Shown here piece by piece: positions 1 to 8,783 of a stretch of DNA of 64,000 nucleotides (position 1 is its first letter; the number at the start of each line of letters is the position of its first letter). The stretch comes from a virus: the IMG/VR virus record IMGVR_UViG_3300027621_000003, positions 62,001 through 126,000 of that record; one strand, given 5' to 3'. A model generated the notes under the pieces. The model ran no database searches, was not told the DNA's origin, and saw nothing but the letters and a program-made list of their open reading frames with translations. A program made the position numbers and the translations under genes.

Positions 1-797
1 GGGTTTTTTATTTTTATTTGTGGGAGATTAATATTTGAGAAGTATTTTGACCAACCTTTATAATTCTCTAAATCATAAGGAGTTCCCCACTGTAACATGT
101 TTTCAATCTCAAATATACCAACTTTAAGACCATCATTAACTAACAGGTTATAAAGTAAACTTACATAATATTCACCATTTATATTAATGTCTAAATCAAT
201 AAGTTTTTGAGAATATTCTTTTAATAAATTACCCGATTTAAAATAATACGTACCATTTGATGCGTATTCATTCATTTTGTTGTCAGTAAAAGGTTCTTTT
301 TCTTTTATTTGAATAAGCTCCATATTACTTTCTTTACAGAAAGCATAATTGTCACTACCTAACATATGTGGGTGAAATCCTGTATAACAAGGAATTGCAC
401 CATCAAGATTTTTATCATTTACGTAATTAATAAAATTTTCAAAATCCCAATAAGTTCCATAATCACAATAACTCACAATTGTTTGTTTGTTATTATCAAT
501 AAAATCAAATATTTGATGAATTGCGTTTATTGGTCCCTTTGTGTTATTAGCAACTTCAAATATTCTACAATTTGGGGAAATATCATTAAGAACTTTCCTC
601 ATATTTGTTTGTTTTAAATGAATATCATTACAAATAAAAATAACATCCTTTACACCAGGAAATAAATCAACAACATGTTTTATTATAGGATAACCATCAA
701 CATCAATTAATGATTTGGTTTTTTCATATCCAGCGTCTATGAACCTTTTACCAATACCTGACATTGGTATAATTAATTGAATATTATTATCAATCAT
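1..797 (-). CDS. Sugar-phosphate nucleotidyltransferase, C-terminus cut by window edge
   Basis: This looks like an NTP-transferase that activates a sugar 1-phosphate to a nucleotide sugar. The N-terminus (ATG at 797) has the glycine-rich nucleotide loop SGIGKRF at residues 13-19, followed by the KTKSLIDVDG segment that corresponds to the usual PKPLIPV region. A YCDYG stretch sits where the metal-binding aspartate of this family lies. About 265 codons are visible and no stop is reached, so the 3' end is outside the window. One base separates it from the stop of the upstream WcbI-like gene, so it belongs to the glycan operon. The nucleotide and sugar specificity cannot be read from the sequence. 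Confidence 0.8.
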   Translation of the reverse strand, partial: MIDNNIQLIIPMSGIGKRFIDAGYEKTKSLIDVDGYPIIKHVVDLFPGVKDVIFICNDIHLKQTNMRKVLNDISPNCRIFEVANNTKGPINAIHQIFDFIDNNKQTIVSYCDYGTYWDFENFINYVNDKNLDGAIPCYTGFHPHMLGSDNYAFCKESNMELIQIKEKEPFTDNKMNEYASNGTYYFKSGNLLKEYSQKLIDLDININGEYYVSLLYNLLVNDGLKVGIFEIENMLQWGTPYDLENYKGWSKYFSNINLPQIKIKN

Positions 798-798
798 A

Positions 799-1671
799 TT
801 AAAATGGCATATCAATGAATTTTTCGGGGTCATCAATGATTTTATTTATAATTAAATCATTCATATTGTAATTGGCTCCCTTAAAGTGGTTATAAAAACT
901 AATAATTTTATCTTTAGTTTCTTTATTGTTGAATATTTGGCTTGTGTCGTGTGAAAAATTATAAAATTTAAGATTATAACTATCATAAACACAATTTGAC
1001 TCAAGTATGTTAGTATCTGAATATTTGTTTGGTATTTGGGGAATATTTAATCTTTCTAAGATTTGATTAGTTATCCATATATTGAAATAAGGTGTTAAAT
1101 GATTTTGTGTGACAAATAATCTCTTATCTTTATAATGTTCTAATATAAAATCAGATACTTTTATATCACAAATTTCATCTTTCTCTTTCAATAATTCCAT
1201 ACAAACATTCATTCTTTCTTCAAAATAAAAATCAATTAAACCATTGTCATACAAATTTATAATTTCATCAATTTTACGTTTTTCTAAAATCAAAGACATT
1301 ATATTTTTCCATCCACAATTAATTAATGTTTGAAGTGTCCATCTTGGCGAAGCGTCTTCCCAATAAGTGGTATAAAATGATGAGTTGTATACATAGGGAA
1401 AACTAATTTTTACACAACTGTCTTTTAACATTGATTTTAAATTCTCTGTACCATAAACTCCGTGACTTTCTCCAAGTGGTTGGTATATAAAAACATCACA
1501 GTTTTTAAGTTCATCAACATCAATATTTACTAATTTTTTTGTTTGTTCTCTATCATGATTCACATAGGATATTAAATCATAATGTTTTTTGAATTCAGGT
1601 AAATTATTTAATAATTCATAAACATAAATAATGGCCTGACAATTGCCATATAGTATACATTTTTTTTTCAT
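799..1671 (-). CDS. WcbI-like polysaccharide biosynthesis protein
   Basis: This 290-residue protein opens with KKKCILYGNCQA, the GNCQ signature of the WcbI family. That family is needed for capsule formation in Burkholderia, binds coenzyme A, and is thought to acylate sugars. The remainder fits the family length, with an HLTPYFN segment in the C-terminal half. It lies between a nucleotidyltransferase and a fucosyltransferase-like gene, which fits a sugar-decorating role. The family assignment is read from the motif; acyl transfer in this phage is an inference. Confidence 0.7.
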   Translation of the reverse strand: MKKKCILYGNCQAIIYVYELLNNLPEFKKHYDLISYVNHDREQTKKLVNIDVDELKNCDVFIYQPLGESHGVYGTENLKSMLKDSCVKISFPYVYNSSFYTTYWEDASPRWTLQTLINCGWKNIMSLILEKRKIDEIINLYDNGLIDFYFEERMNVCMELLKEKDEICDIKVSDFILEHYKDKRLFVTQNHLTPYFNIWITNQILERLNIPQIPNKYSDTNILESNCVYDSYNLKFYNFSHDTSQIFNNKETKDKIISFYNHFKGANYNMNDLIINKIIDDPEKFIDMPF

Positions 1672-1675
1672 TTTT

Positions 1676-2686
1676 TTAAAGTAATTTTAACCAATCTTTA
1701 TAGTAATAGATATTTTCTAATTCCGACCACTTAGTATACACAATTTGACTATCTTCTAAAAGGTATACAAAATTGTTTTTATTAATAAAGGATGAAAACA
1801 TAGAAAAACCAGAATATCTTTGAGATAATAAAACATTTTTTGAAATGGACATCAAATACATATCATAATATGTTTGTTCAAAATCAAATTCAAATGATGG
1901 GGTTTTTAAATAATAATCCTTATACATATTTTCCCATTTTAATTTTTCTTTCTCATCATCAGAACAAAATAAAATTTTTGAGTTTGGTTTTTTTTCTAAA
2001 AAAGAATCAATAGCAATTTTAGTTAATTCATTTAAATCATTTAATTCTCTATAATCAATTACCTCGTTATTTAATTTAGACAATCTTACTTTATCTTCTC
2101 TTCTTAAGTGTACTGTTAAATCAGGAATAATATCTACTTTTGAAACATCTATAAGTTTTTTTGTTGGTTTAAAACTATTACAGACAGTATAAAAAGTTTC
2201 AATAAATGACTTCAAATCTATTCCCAATTTATTTGTTTTAAAAGGGGAATAATAACTCATAATTAAATTATCGTTTAATACGTATTTTTGATAAAACGTT
2301 ATTGGTGATTCAACTCCACCAATATACCCATCAAAATATGATAAATTTAATAAATCCGATTCATTTTTTTCAATAAATGTGTTTTCAGGTAATTCAAAAT
2401 ATTTTAAAAAATTTTCATGTTTATAGTCAGAATATCTAACATCTTTAAAAAATTTACAGATGTGACCACTATTATCTAATTTTAAATTGTCTAAACTTGT
2501 GTTATCATCTTCTTTTGTGTGATAGTAAGATTTACCATCCCCATGATTACTATATAGTGGTTTCCATTTTGAACTAAAATCTGAGTTGTTTAATTTAGCA
2601 TATGTTGCTATTAAAGAAAAATCAATAAGTCTATCACACAAACCAGATAGTGGAGAGTTAGTCCATATTAAAGTATTATTATTCAT
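1676..2686 (-). CDS. Fucosyltransferase-like protein (HxRR motif, GT-B type)
   Basis: The 336-residue protein has HLRRED at residues 193-198, which matches the HxRR(G/E)D donor-site motif of the GT11/GT65-type fucosyltransferase superfamily. It is followed by ILFCSDDE and a C-terminal SQRYSGFSMF segment in the place of the usual NSSFSWW region. The N-terminal LSGLCDRLIDF resembles the loop that starts these folds. It is clearly more divergent than the true GT11 gene at 14359-15138. Donor and acceptor are unknown. A four-base gap separates it from the next gene downstream, as expected in a single transcript. Confidence 0.55.
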   Translation of the reverse strand: MNNNTLIWTNSPLSGLCDRLIDFSLIATYAKLNNSDFSSKWKPLYSNHGDGKSYYHTKEDDNTSLDNLKLDNSGHICKFFKDVRYSDYKHENFLKYFELPENTFIEKNESDLLNLSYFDGYIGGVESPITFYQKYVLNDNLIMSYYSPFKTNKLGIDLKSFIETFYTVCNSFKPTKKLIDVSKVDIIPDLTVHLRREDKVRLSKLNNEVIDYRELNDLNELTKIAIDSFLEKKPNSKILFCSDDEKEKLKWENMYKDYYLKTPSFEFDFEQTYYDMYLMSISKNVLLSQRYSGFSMFSSFINKNNFVYLLEDSQIVYTKWSELENIYYYKDWLKLL

Positions 2687-2689
2687 AAA

Positions 2690-3511
2690 TTATTTAAGTA
2701 TTTGCCAATTTTCGGGTATAGGATTTTCATAAATTGTGTAACCTTCTCTTTGGTTAGCATAATAATGAAAATACTTTGGGATTTGTTTTATTTTTTCGTT
2801 AGTTAAAGATAAAAAATAAATCAAAACTGAATAACTTGAATCAATAAAATGAATTTCTTTTGCGTTTTCTAAAATTTTAATTTGGTCAACCATAGTTTTT
2901 GAACCATCGTTTAATTGGTGGACATAAATGTCATTAGGTAATTTAGACTTATCAATATTTATCCCTCTTTGACTATCATCATGTAATACAATGTAATCTT
3001 TTTCAGGTAACAATTCATATTTTTTATTTTCACTATCGTCATCTCTGTAAACAGAAAATTCAGTTTCTCTAACTTTTAAATCAAGATTTTCAAACAAATA
3101 AAAAGAATGTGAAAAAGAAATGTTGTTATTTATATTTTTTCCTAAAAATGATTTCCATAACTCATAATCTTCTTTAAAACAACCAACTTTAATATTGTCA
3201 TAATCACTCCACTCTGAATAATCAACAAATTTGTGTGTATCATACTTTGTATCATATCTACAAGAATAATGGTCTGATTGCATACAAATCAAACAAGAAC
3301 TATTGTATATGTTTTGGTTAATTAATTTAGGTATAACACATTTTATATTTGGTTTGTGTTTATACATTTCTTCAATAACAATCCTTCTTGATTCGTCTAA
3401 TGCAAATATAATTAATTCATCGTACAAATTAGCATAGTAATTACATAATGAATTATTTGTAAATAAATCACCAAATCCTTGGTGATGCATTATTGTTGCT
3501 TTCTTATTCAT
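2690..3511 (-). CDS. Possible glycosyltransferase, paralogue of the 4593-5339 product
   Basis: No family is recognised with certainty. The N-terminus (MHHQGFGDLFTNNSLCNYYA) has the QGFGD loop typical of GT9-like GT-B enzymes, and the C-terminal half has KILENAKEIHFIDSSYSVL, which resembles the sugar-nucleotide binding half of such enzymes. It is similar along its length to the 248-residue product encoded two genes upstream (QGFTD near the start, KILQNAKDIHVLDSVWG later, and a shared NWQI C-terminus). The two probably arose by duplication around the epimerase gene that now separates them. Confidence 0.45.
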   Translation of the reverse strand: MNKKATIMHHQGFGDLFTNNSLCNYYANLYDELIIFALDESRRIVIEEMYKHKPNIKCVIPKLINQNIYNSSCLICMQSDHYSCRYDTKYDTHKFVDYSEWSDYDNIKVGCFKEDYELWKSFLGKNINNNISFSHSFYLFENLDLKVRETEFSVYRDDDSENKKYELLPEKDYIVLHDDSQRGINIDKSKLPNDIYVHQLNDGSKTMVDQIKILENAKEIHFIDSSYSVLIYFLSLTNEKIKQIPKYFHYYANQREGYTIYENPIPENWQILK

Positions 3512-3512
3512 A

Positions 3513-4586
3513 TTAATTGGTGTTATTTTTTACTTGATAGTCAACCCAGTTATATGTTTCTTTAAGACCATCAATTAATAATTTGAAAGGTTCCCATCCT
3601 ATTTTTTTACGAAAAAGTTTATTATCCGATTTTCTACCTTTCACACCTAATGGACATTTAAATCCATACTTATTTAAAAATTCATCACCGTAAAGATTGT
3701 CTATTTTTACATTTTTCTGAGATATATCAATTGTCATTTGGGCTAATTGATTTATTGTTACCATCTCTTCACTTCCTATATTTACGGGTTCCATAAAATC
3801 ACTATTCATCAAACGTTCTACGGCCTCTAAACACTCATCTATAAATAAAAACGAGCGTGTTTGTTGACCATCACCCCACACTTCAATAGAACCATTATCT
3901 TCACATTCAGAAACCTTTCTACACATAGCCGCAGGGGATTTTTCTTTACCACCTTTCCAAGTACCCATAGGACCAAAAACATTATGAAATCTACCAATTC
4001 GTACATTTAGATTATAATTTCTATGATAAGCTAAAAACAATCTTTCTGAAAATAATTTTTCCCACCCATATTCTGAATCAGGATTTGCTGGATAGGCTGA
4101 AGACTCTTCACAGTTTGGATTGTTTGGGTCTAATTGATTATGTTCAGGATACATACACGCAGAAGATGAATAGAATATTTTCTTTATATCGTATTTAACC
4201 GACTCATTTAATACATTTAAATTTATTAAAGATGAATTATGCATAACGTTTGCATCATTTTCACCAGTAAAAATGTATGCCGCACCACCCATATCTGCCG
4301 CCAATTGATAAACTTCATCAAATGAATCACCAATTACCTCATCAATATGATTTTCAAAATCAACAAATTTTGTTATAATTTTTTGGTCAGGAGAAAGTAA
4401 AACGTTTTTAACAACATTAATATCTTTTAAGTCTCCCTGTACAAATTCATGACAAATTTCATTTTCTTGAAAGTATTCGTGTTTTTTTACATCACATATT
4501 CTGACCCAACACCCCTCATCTTTTAATTTTTTTGCGAGGTGTCCACCGATAAATCCACCACCACCTAATACTAAAATTTTTTTCAT
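3513..4586 (-). CDS. GDP-mannose 3,5-epimerase-like NAD-dependent epimerase
   Basis: This 357-residue short-chain dehydrogenase/reductase-type enzyme starts with the Rossmann loop GGGGFIGGH (residues 8-16). It carries hallmarks of GDP-mannose 3,5-epimerase, which makes GDP-L-galactose and GDP-L-gulose from GDP-mannose: AADMGGAAYI near residues 96-105, and GRFHNVFGPMGTWKGG near 198-213. Residues equivalent to the catalytic set of the Arabidopsis enzyme are present: Cys144 in SSACMYPE, Tyr173 and Lys177 in YGWEK, and Lys211 in GTWKGG. About 20 residues near 65-87 look inserted. Its product could feed the GT10 and GT11 enzymes of the same operon. Related UDP-sugar epimerases are the alternative. 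Confidence 0.8.
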   Translation of the reverse strand: MKKILVLGGGGFIGGHLAKKLKDEGCWVRICDVKKHEYFQENEICHEFVQGDLKDINVVKNVLLSPDQKIITKFVDFENHIDEVIGDSFDEVYQLAADMGGAAYIFTGENDANVMHNSSLINLNVLNESVKYDIKKIFYSSSACMYPEHNQLDPNNPNCEESSAYPANPDSEYGWEKLFSERLFLAYHRNYNLNVRIGRFHNVFGPMGTWKGGKEKSPAAMCRKVSECEDNGSIEVWGDGQQTRSFLFIDECLEAVERLMNSDFMEPVNIGSEEMVTINQLAQMTIDISQKNVKIDNLYGDEFLNKYGFKCPLGVKGRKSDNKLFRKKIGWEPFKLLIDGLKETYNWVDYQVKNNTN

Positions 4587-4592
4587 ATTAAT

Positions 4593-5339
4593 TTAAATAA
4601 TTTGCCAATTTGTTAAAGTTTTTGGTTTAAGAAACATTTCTTTATAACCACGTAAACAATATGTTGATATTGTAATATGATTAAATAATTCATATTTACT
4701 ATCTACTTGATATAAAAACGCTCCCCATACAGAATCCAACACATGAATATCTTTTGCGTTTTGAAGTATTTTAATATAGTCAAAAAAAGTGTTTGTTGAC
4801 TTATTTAAATCAACTAATTTACTTGTAGGATGTTTATCTCTAATACTTGAAATAATACTATCATTTAATCCATGGTATAACACATAATCATTACCATGTT
4901 CCGCAACAAATTTTGAATATGTAGATTCTTCTAAGTTTAAATCTCTATCAAACTCAAACATTGACACTCTTTCAGAGTAATCAATCCCATATGATTTATA
5001 AAATTTCTCAACAAAAAAAAGATTATGGTCTCTATTACTAAATGCTCCTTGATAAGAATCATTTCTATAACCATCAAACATACCAAAAATTAATAATGAA
5101 TTATTGTGACGGTAGTCGTTTAAAAGAGATGATAAATTATTATCAATTTGAGATTTATCAACATAACATGCGGTCACATTTGGTAAAGATTTTAAGTAAA
5201 AATCAATTATCTCCTTAAAATCGTTTCTCATTAATAAATTAATTTTATTAAATTTCTTTGAAAGAATATTAACCAATGGGAGACAGTTAATTACATCTGT
5301 AAAACCTTGGTGAAATAAAATTGTTCCTGTATTATTCAT
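4593..5339 (-). CDS. Possible glycosyltransferase, paralogue of the 2690-3511 product
   Basis: The 248-residue product starts with LFHQGFTDVINCLPLVNIL, like the beginning of GT9-type glycosyltransferases, and ends in NWQII like its paralogue. The middle has DYVLYHGLNDSIISS and the later KILQNAKDIHVLDSVWGAFL resembles the donor-site half of a GT-B fold. I cannot name substrate or linkage. It lies between the epimerase gene and a methyltransferase gene with gaps of 1-6 bases. Confidence 0.45.
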   Translation of the reverse strand: MNNTGTILFHQGFTDVINCLPLVNILSKKFNKINLLMRNDFKEIIDFYLKSLPNVTACYVDKSQIDNNLSSLLNDYRHNNSLLIFGMFDGYRNDSYQGAFSNRDHNLFFVEKFYKSYGIDYSERVSMFEFDRDLNLEESTYSKFVAEHGNDYVLYHGLNDSIISSIRDKHPTSKLVDLNKSTNTFFDYIKILQNAKDIHVLDSVWGAFLYQVDSKYELFNHITISTYCLRGYKEMFLKPKTLTNWQII

Positions 5340-5340
5340 T

Positions 5341-5898
5341 TTATAAAAATTTTAACCAGCTAGTGTCATTATATGTTTTGTCGGGTTTACCAAAAGTTTC
5401 ATTAACCGCATTTACAACACCCATAAAACATGCTTCTAAATAATCGTGACCTGCAATAATACCGCCTTGTTTTATTTTGGGTAGCCACATATTAATATCT
5501 TCTTTACAAGAATTATACGAATGGTCACCATCAATATATACAAAATCTAATGAACCATCGGCAATTTCTTTAACAAATTCCTTAGAAGTTGTTTTATGTT
5601 TTTTAATAACACTAAAATTTTTTGTTCTAATATCAAAATTAGATTCAACAACGCTCATTGGGTATTTATCTGAGCAAGCATCACCTGGTGCGTATCCATT
5701 GGACCATGGGTCAATTGCATGTAACTCCTGTAGTCCATTTATATTATCCGCAAAAATGATTGTTGATTCACCTTGGTAGGAACCAACTTCAACCATGTTT
5801 GTAATTTTATTGTCTAAATCGTTTATTAAATCAATCAACCCTTGTTTGTAGGTTGAGTTTCTACATGTTGCTTCATGCAACTCAATTAATTCAGTCAT
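5341..5898 (-). CDS. Class I SAM-dependent methyltransferase (Methyltransf_24-like)
   Basis: At 185 residues this is a single-domain methyltransferase. Motif I is MVEVGSYQGES (about residues 36-46), followed by the acidic HAIDPW at the end of the second strand. DFVYIDGDHSYNSCKEDINMW and GGIIAGHDY are typical of the Methyltransf_24/cephalosporin-hydroxylase-like group found in sugar-modification clusters. It overlaps the upstream GT31-like gene by eight bases, so the two are probably translationally coupled. It likely methylates a sugar hydroxyl or carboxyl, but the acceptor is not visible. Confidence 0.75.
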   Translation of the reverse strand: MTELIELHEATCRNSTYKQGLIDLINDLDNKITNMVEVGSYQGESTIIFADNINGLQELHAIDPWSNGYAPGDACSDKYPMSVVESNFDIRTKNFSVIKKHKTTSKEFVKEIADGSLDFVYIDGDHSYNSCKEDINMWLPKIKQGGIIAGHDYLEACFMGVVNAVNETFGKPDKTYNDTSWLKFL

Positions 5899-6571
5899 TT
5901 TCGTGTATTATATCATATAGTTTATAGTACTCATCACCAAAAATATAATGAAAAGTAATTTGTTTTTTTATTTCTTCGTTAGTATAGTTCCAATATTTGG
6001 GTTCTCTTGGATTGAATAATGAACTATTGATTTGTTCAATATTATTGTCCGAACAAAAAATACCAACATTCGCATCTGCATATGGTGTTTGTTTGGCATT
6101 ATAATCCCCATTTTCTTCACGGAAATAACCGTATTTACCCGAAGGGTATGCGTTTTTTAGAATCTCTAAGGCTTTAAAATTAAATAATGTTCCAGCACCA
6201 CCTGAATGATAGTTTATACCAAAACCAGCACTATTCTCATTCAAACGACCTATTTTTACAATTTCATCTGTGGGAAGTGTTTTGACCAGTTCAATTAAAT
6301 TTTTATAGTTAACAAAACTATCGTCATCAACATTAATAAACCAATCAAAATCTTTACAGTTTTCAAATAGATAAACAAAAGATTTTAAATTTTTTTCAGG
6401 GGCACTTTCATAAGTTTTATTATCCGTAACTTTTACGGTATGATTTTCTTTATCATCATAATCTGAAATTATTAAATAATTTTCAAAATCTTTTAACCAA
6501 GTATCTTGAATAATTTTAATTCTAGAATCTAAGTGTTTTTCAGATGAAATAATTGTAACTAATATTTTCAT
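5891..6571 (-). CDS. GT31/Fringe-like glycosyltransferase
   Basis: This 226-residue protein has the GT31 layout: an N-terminal TIISSEKHLDSR...IIQDTW segment, then FINVDDDSFV with the metal-binding DDD at residues 82-84, and GINYHSGGAGTLF, the GGAG element of Fringe-like galactosyl/GlcNAc transferases. Its closest relative in the window is the product at 29246-29908, which shares DDD, CSGGAGYL and a C-terminal FxYHY-type ending. It starts inside the end of the upstream gene through an ATGA overlap at 6568-6571. Confidence 0.7.
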   Translation of the reverse strand: MKILVTIISSEKHLDSRIKIIQDTWLKDFENYLIISDYDDKENHTVKVTDNKTYESAPEKNLKSFVYLFENCKDFDWFINVDDDSFVNYKNLIELVKTLPTDEIVKIGRLNENSAGFGINYHSGGAGTLFNFKALEILKNAYPSGKYGYFREENGDYNAKQTPYADANVGIFCSDNNIEQINSSLFNPREPKYWNYTNEEIKKQITFHYIFGDEYYKLYDIIHEND

Positions 6572-7278
6572 AATAAAGTATAATGATAATCTCTTTTATC
6601 TGTATCTAAATAAATTTCACCAACAAATTTACTATCATCTCTTTCTAAAGAAAATGGTTTACTCCATGGTTCCATGGCGTGAAATGAAGAATTCACATAA
6701 GAACTATCAATATAATTTGGGTAAATAATGTCTCTAAGAAAATGCATATCCCACCATTTTTCATACCAATCAACATCTACCCTATAATTTTTAGATGTAT
6801 TGTATTCTATGCAGGAACTTTCCATATTAAAATTTGGTTGTCTTCTCATACCCCACATCCCACCTAAAATATGGTATCCGTGGTGTGGATGGTCTCTCAT
6901 TATGTGTAGTATTTTTTCACTTTCAACCCACTCATCAACAGACACTTTTTCTCTTTCAGTAATTCTAGAATCAATATCACGAACAATAAATAACTCAACA
7001 TCTTCATCATCATTTGGTAAAAATCTCCATTGCATGGCACTTATTAAAGGATTTGTAATTAACTTGAATTCAAGTTTATCATAATCAATATTTTTTTGAA
7101 TTTCAGAAATATCAAATAACTCGTTATGATATAAGTAAATGTGCCAATTTGGATAGTACTTTTGAATTAAATTAATGTTTTGATACAATCCACTAATGTA
7201 TTTGTTGTGATTTGTTTCCATAACTCTTTCCCAATCTAAGGGTGCTTTATACAAACAAAAAGATATTACTCGTTTCAT
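6568..7278 (-). CDS. GT-A-like glycosyltransferase with RDxDSR motif
   Basis: The 236-residue product has VRDIDSRITEREK (RDID at residues 100-103), a DxD-type metal site, followed by VDEWVESEKILHIMRDHPHHG and LGGMWG. The same order of motifs occurs in the product at 28590-29249. I know this arrangement from uncharacterised glycosyltransferases in phage and capsule clusters and can give no donor. It is joined by four-base ATGA overlaps to both its upstream GT2 neighbour (7275-7278) and its downstream GT31-like neighbour (6568-6571), making a three-gene cassette. Confidence 0.6.
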   Translation of the reverse strand: MKRVISFCLYKAPLDWERVMETNHNKYISGLYQNINLIQKYYPNWHIYLYHNELFDISEIQKNIDYDKLEFKLITNPLISAMQWRFLPNDDEDVELFIVRDIDSRITEREKVSVDEWVESEKILHIMRDHPHHGYHILGGMWGMRRQPNFNMESSCIEYNTSKNYRVDVDWYEKWWDMHFLRDIIYPNYIDSSYVNSSFHAMEPWSKPFSLERDDSKFVGEIYLDTDKRDYHYTLL

Positions 7279-8000
7279 GTTAAAAATGTGTGTCTATCAT
7301 TTAAAAATTTATTTTTGTATTCATTGTGTAAATTAACCCAAGTTGAATAATCAGAATTATAATGAATGGCCTTTTTTTCAGGACATAAACTACATACCTT
7401 TATGTGGGTTAATGCCTTATGCTTATAACCAAATAAATGTGCTCTTATGGACATATCTGAATCGGCATAATAATATTTAAAGTCGGGGTGATACATACCA
7501 ATTTCTCTAAAAATGTTTTTTCTATAAATTCCATAATTCATGGTTATTTCACCAATAGTGTCATATTCATCAACAATACACCACCCTTTATTCTTTTGAT
7601 TTTCATGGTAACGACCTGTTATCCAATCATCGTCTGACACGTCAGTTCTATGACCATATTTCCAATTGAATAAATAAAAATCGTATCCGTCTTCAATTTC
7701 TGAAATTACGTCATCCCATGAATTAACTAATAAAACATCATCATTCCATTGACAGACTAATTCATGAGTAGCCTGTTCAATACCTAACTTCATAAAGTCA
7801 GGATAACTACTTCTTCCACCAACTTCAATTAACTTTATCCTTGGGTGGTTTAATTGTTTTATATATGTGGATGTTGGATTATTTAATTCTCCTCCATCAA
7901 CTAATACCAATTCTAATTTTTCGTGTGAATCAACGGTATTTTTAATTAAATCTGGTAAAAATTCCAATCGTTCAAGTGTTCCAGTAACAATACTTATCAT
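7275..8000 (-). CDS. GT2-family glycosyltransferase
   Basis: The protein (241 residues) begins MISIVTGTLERLEFLPDLIKN, a typical GT2 N-terminal strand and helix. It continues with LELVLVDGG, FMKLGIEQATHELVCQWNDDVLL containing the NDD metal-binding motif, and YRKNIFREIGMYHPDFKYYYADSDMSIRAHLFG, the usual acceptor-side ED-like segment. No membrane helix is seen, so it should be soluble. It is the first gene of a cassette that recurs on the other strand at 27160-29908. Confidence 0.8.
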   Translation of the reverse strand: MISIVTGTLERLEFLPDLIKNTVDSHEKLELVLVDGGELNNPTSTYIKQLNHPRIKLIEVGGRSSYPDFMKLGIEQATHELVCQWNDDVLLVNSWDDVISEIEDGYDFYLFNWKYGHRTDVSDDDWITGRYHENQKNKGWCIVDEYDTIGEITMNYGIYRKNIFREIGMYHPDFKYYYADSDMSIRAHLFGYKHKALTHIKVCSLCPEKKAIHYNSDYSTWVNLHNEYKNKFLNDRHTFLT

Positions 8001-8004
8001 AATA

Positions 8005-8478
8005 TTAAGTATAAATAGATTTAGATATGTTTATATAGTCAGTACAAATTGCGTATACATTTTTTGTTGTGGTAGATATAAGGTCAGTATCACTTAATAA
8101 CGGAATTATACATTTATCATTTAAGTTAAGTTCTAAATCATGAACCCAAATATGGTTAGTGCTTGTTAACACAAAATTATCTGATGTATGACAAAAAAAC
8201 ATGTATGGTGTTTCATAATTTTTCTGTAATTCACACAATCTTGATGCTGCATTTAAATTTTTACAATGAAACCATATTTTATGTTTTCTTTTTTCTATCC
8301 AAGTTTCCGATATTTCATAATCAGGAGTATCGTGACCTAAAAAAAACTTATTGTTTAAATAGTTAATATCCACCTCAACATCATAACCCGCAGAAATTGC
8401 GGTATCAATATATGATGGTGAATTTTCTCTACTTGGATTAGGGCCAATCATATTACCTCTATGTGAAATTAATTTCAT
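8005..8478 (-). CDS. Short glycerophosphodiester phosphodiesterase-like protein
   Basis: The N-terminal half fits the glycerophosphodiester phosphodiesterase fold: ISHRGN (His6, Arg7), ENSPSYIDTAISAGYDVEVDI with the paired acidic residues near 34-36, and FFLGHD. These correspond to the HRG, E-N, ExD and HD active-site elements of the family. At 157 residues it is shorter than normal members (about 240), so the TIM barrel would be incomplete or minimal. A related hypothetical group is found in capsule gene clusters next to HAD phosphatases, as here. It overlaps the next upstream gene by four bases. Confidence 0.6.
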   Translation of the reverse strand: MKLISHRGNMIGPNPSRENSPSYIDTAISAGYDVEVDINYLNNKFFLGHDTPDYEISETWIEKRKHKIWFHCKNLNAASRLCELQKNYETPYMFFCHTSDNFVLTSTNHIWVHDLELNLNDKCIIPLLSDTDLISTTTKNVYAICTDYINISKSIYT

Positions 8479-8783
8479 ATTTCTTCAATTCTAAGTGTTT
8501 TATCATCAATGAATAAATCGTAATAAGGTTTTGTAACATTTAATTCGTGGTGTTTAGCACCCCACTCATTAAGTTGTTTTTTTGTTAAATCATACCAATT
8601 TATTTGTGTACGACTACCACGAGCTGTCCAATATACAATTGTATTCCCATCATCATATAATCTATTAATTTTATCAATATTTTCTTTGATGGGTTTGGCG
8701 TTGTAGTAGTTTCTAGGTTCTGGTGTTTCACAGATTGTTTCATCTATATCAACATAAATGACTCTTGTTTTATTTATTTCCAT
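8475..8783 (-). CDS. HAD-family phosphatase (capsule-biosynthesis type)
   Basis: This small 102-residue HAD hydrolase has motif I VDIDETI with the nucleophile Asp12 and acid/base Asp14, motif II YWTARG (Thr53), a lysine in VTKPYYD, and motif IV FIDDK. There is almost no cap domain, as in the small phosphatases found in polysaccharide loci. It probably removes phosphate from a sugar intermediate. It overlaps the aldolase gene upstream by 14 bases and the phosphodiesterase-like gene downstream by four. Confidence 0.75.
   Translation of the reverse strand: MEINKTRVIYVDIDETICETPEPRNYYNAKPIKENIDKINRLYDDGNTIVYWTARGSRTQINWYDLTKKQLNEWGAKHHELNVTKPYYDLFIDDKTLRIEEI

Noticed and set aside
366-617. Plus-strand open frame of 83 codons, rich in Ile and Asn
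   Set aside because: It lies antisense inside the nucleotidyltransferase gene, has no motif and no fitting neighbour.
8010-8017. TATTTATA before the GT2 gene at 8000
   Set aside because: It is within the coding end of the preceding gene inside a compact operon; chance copies are expected in AT-rich DNA.
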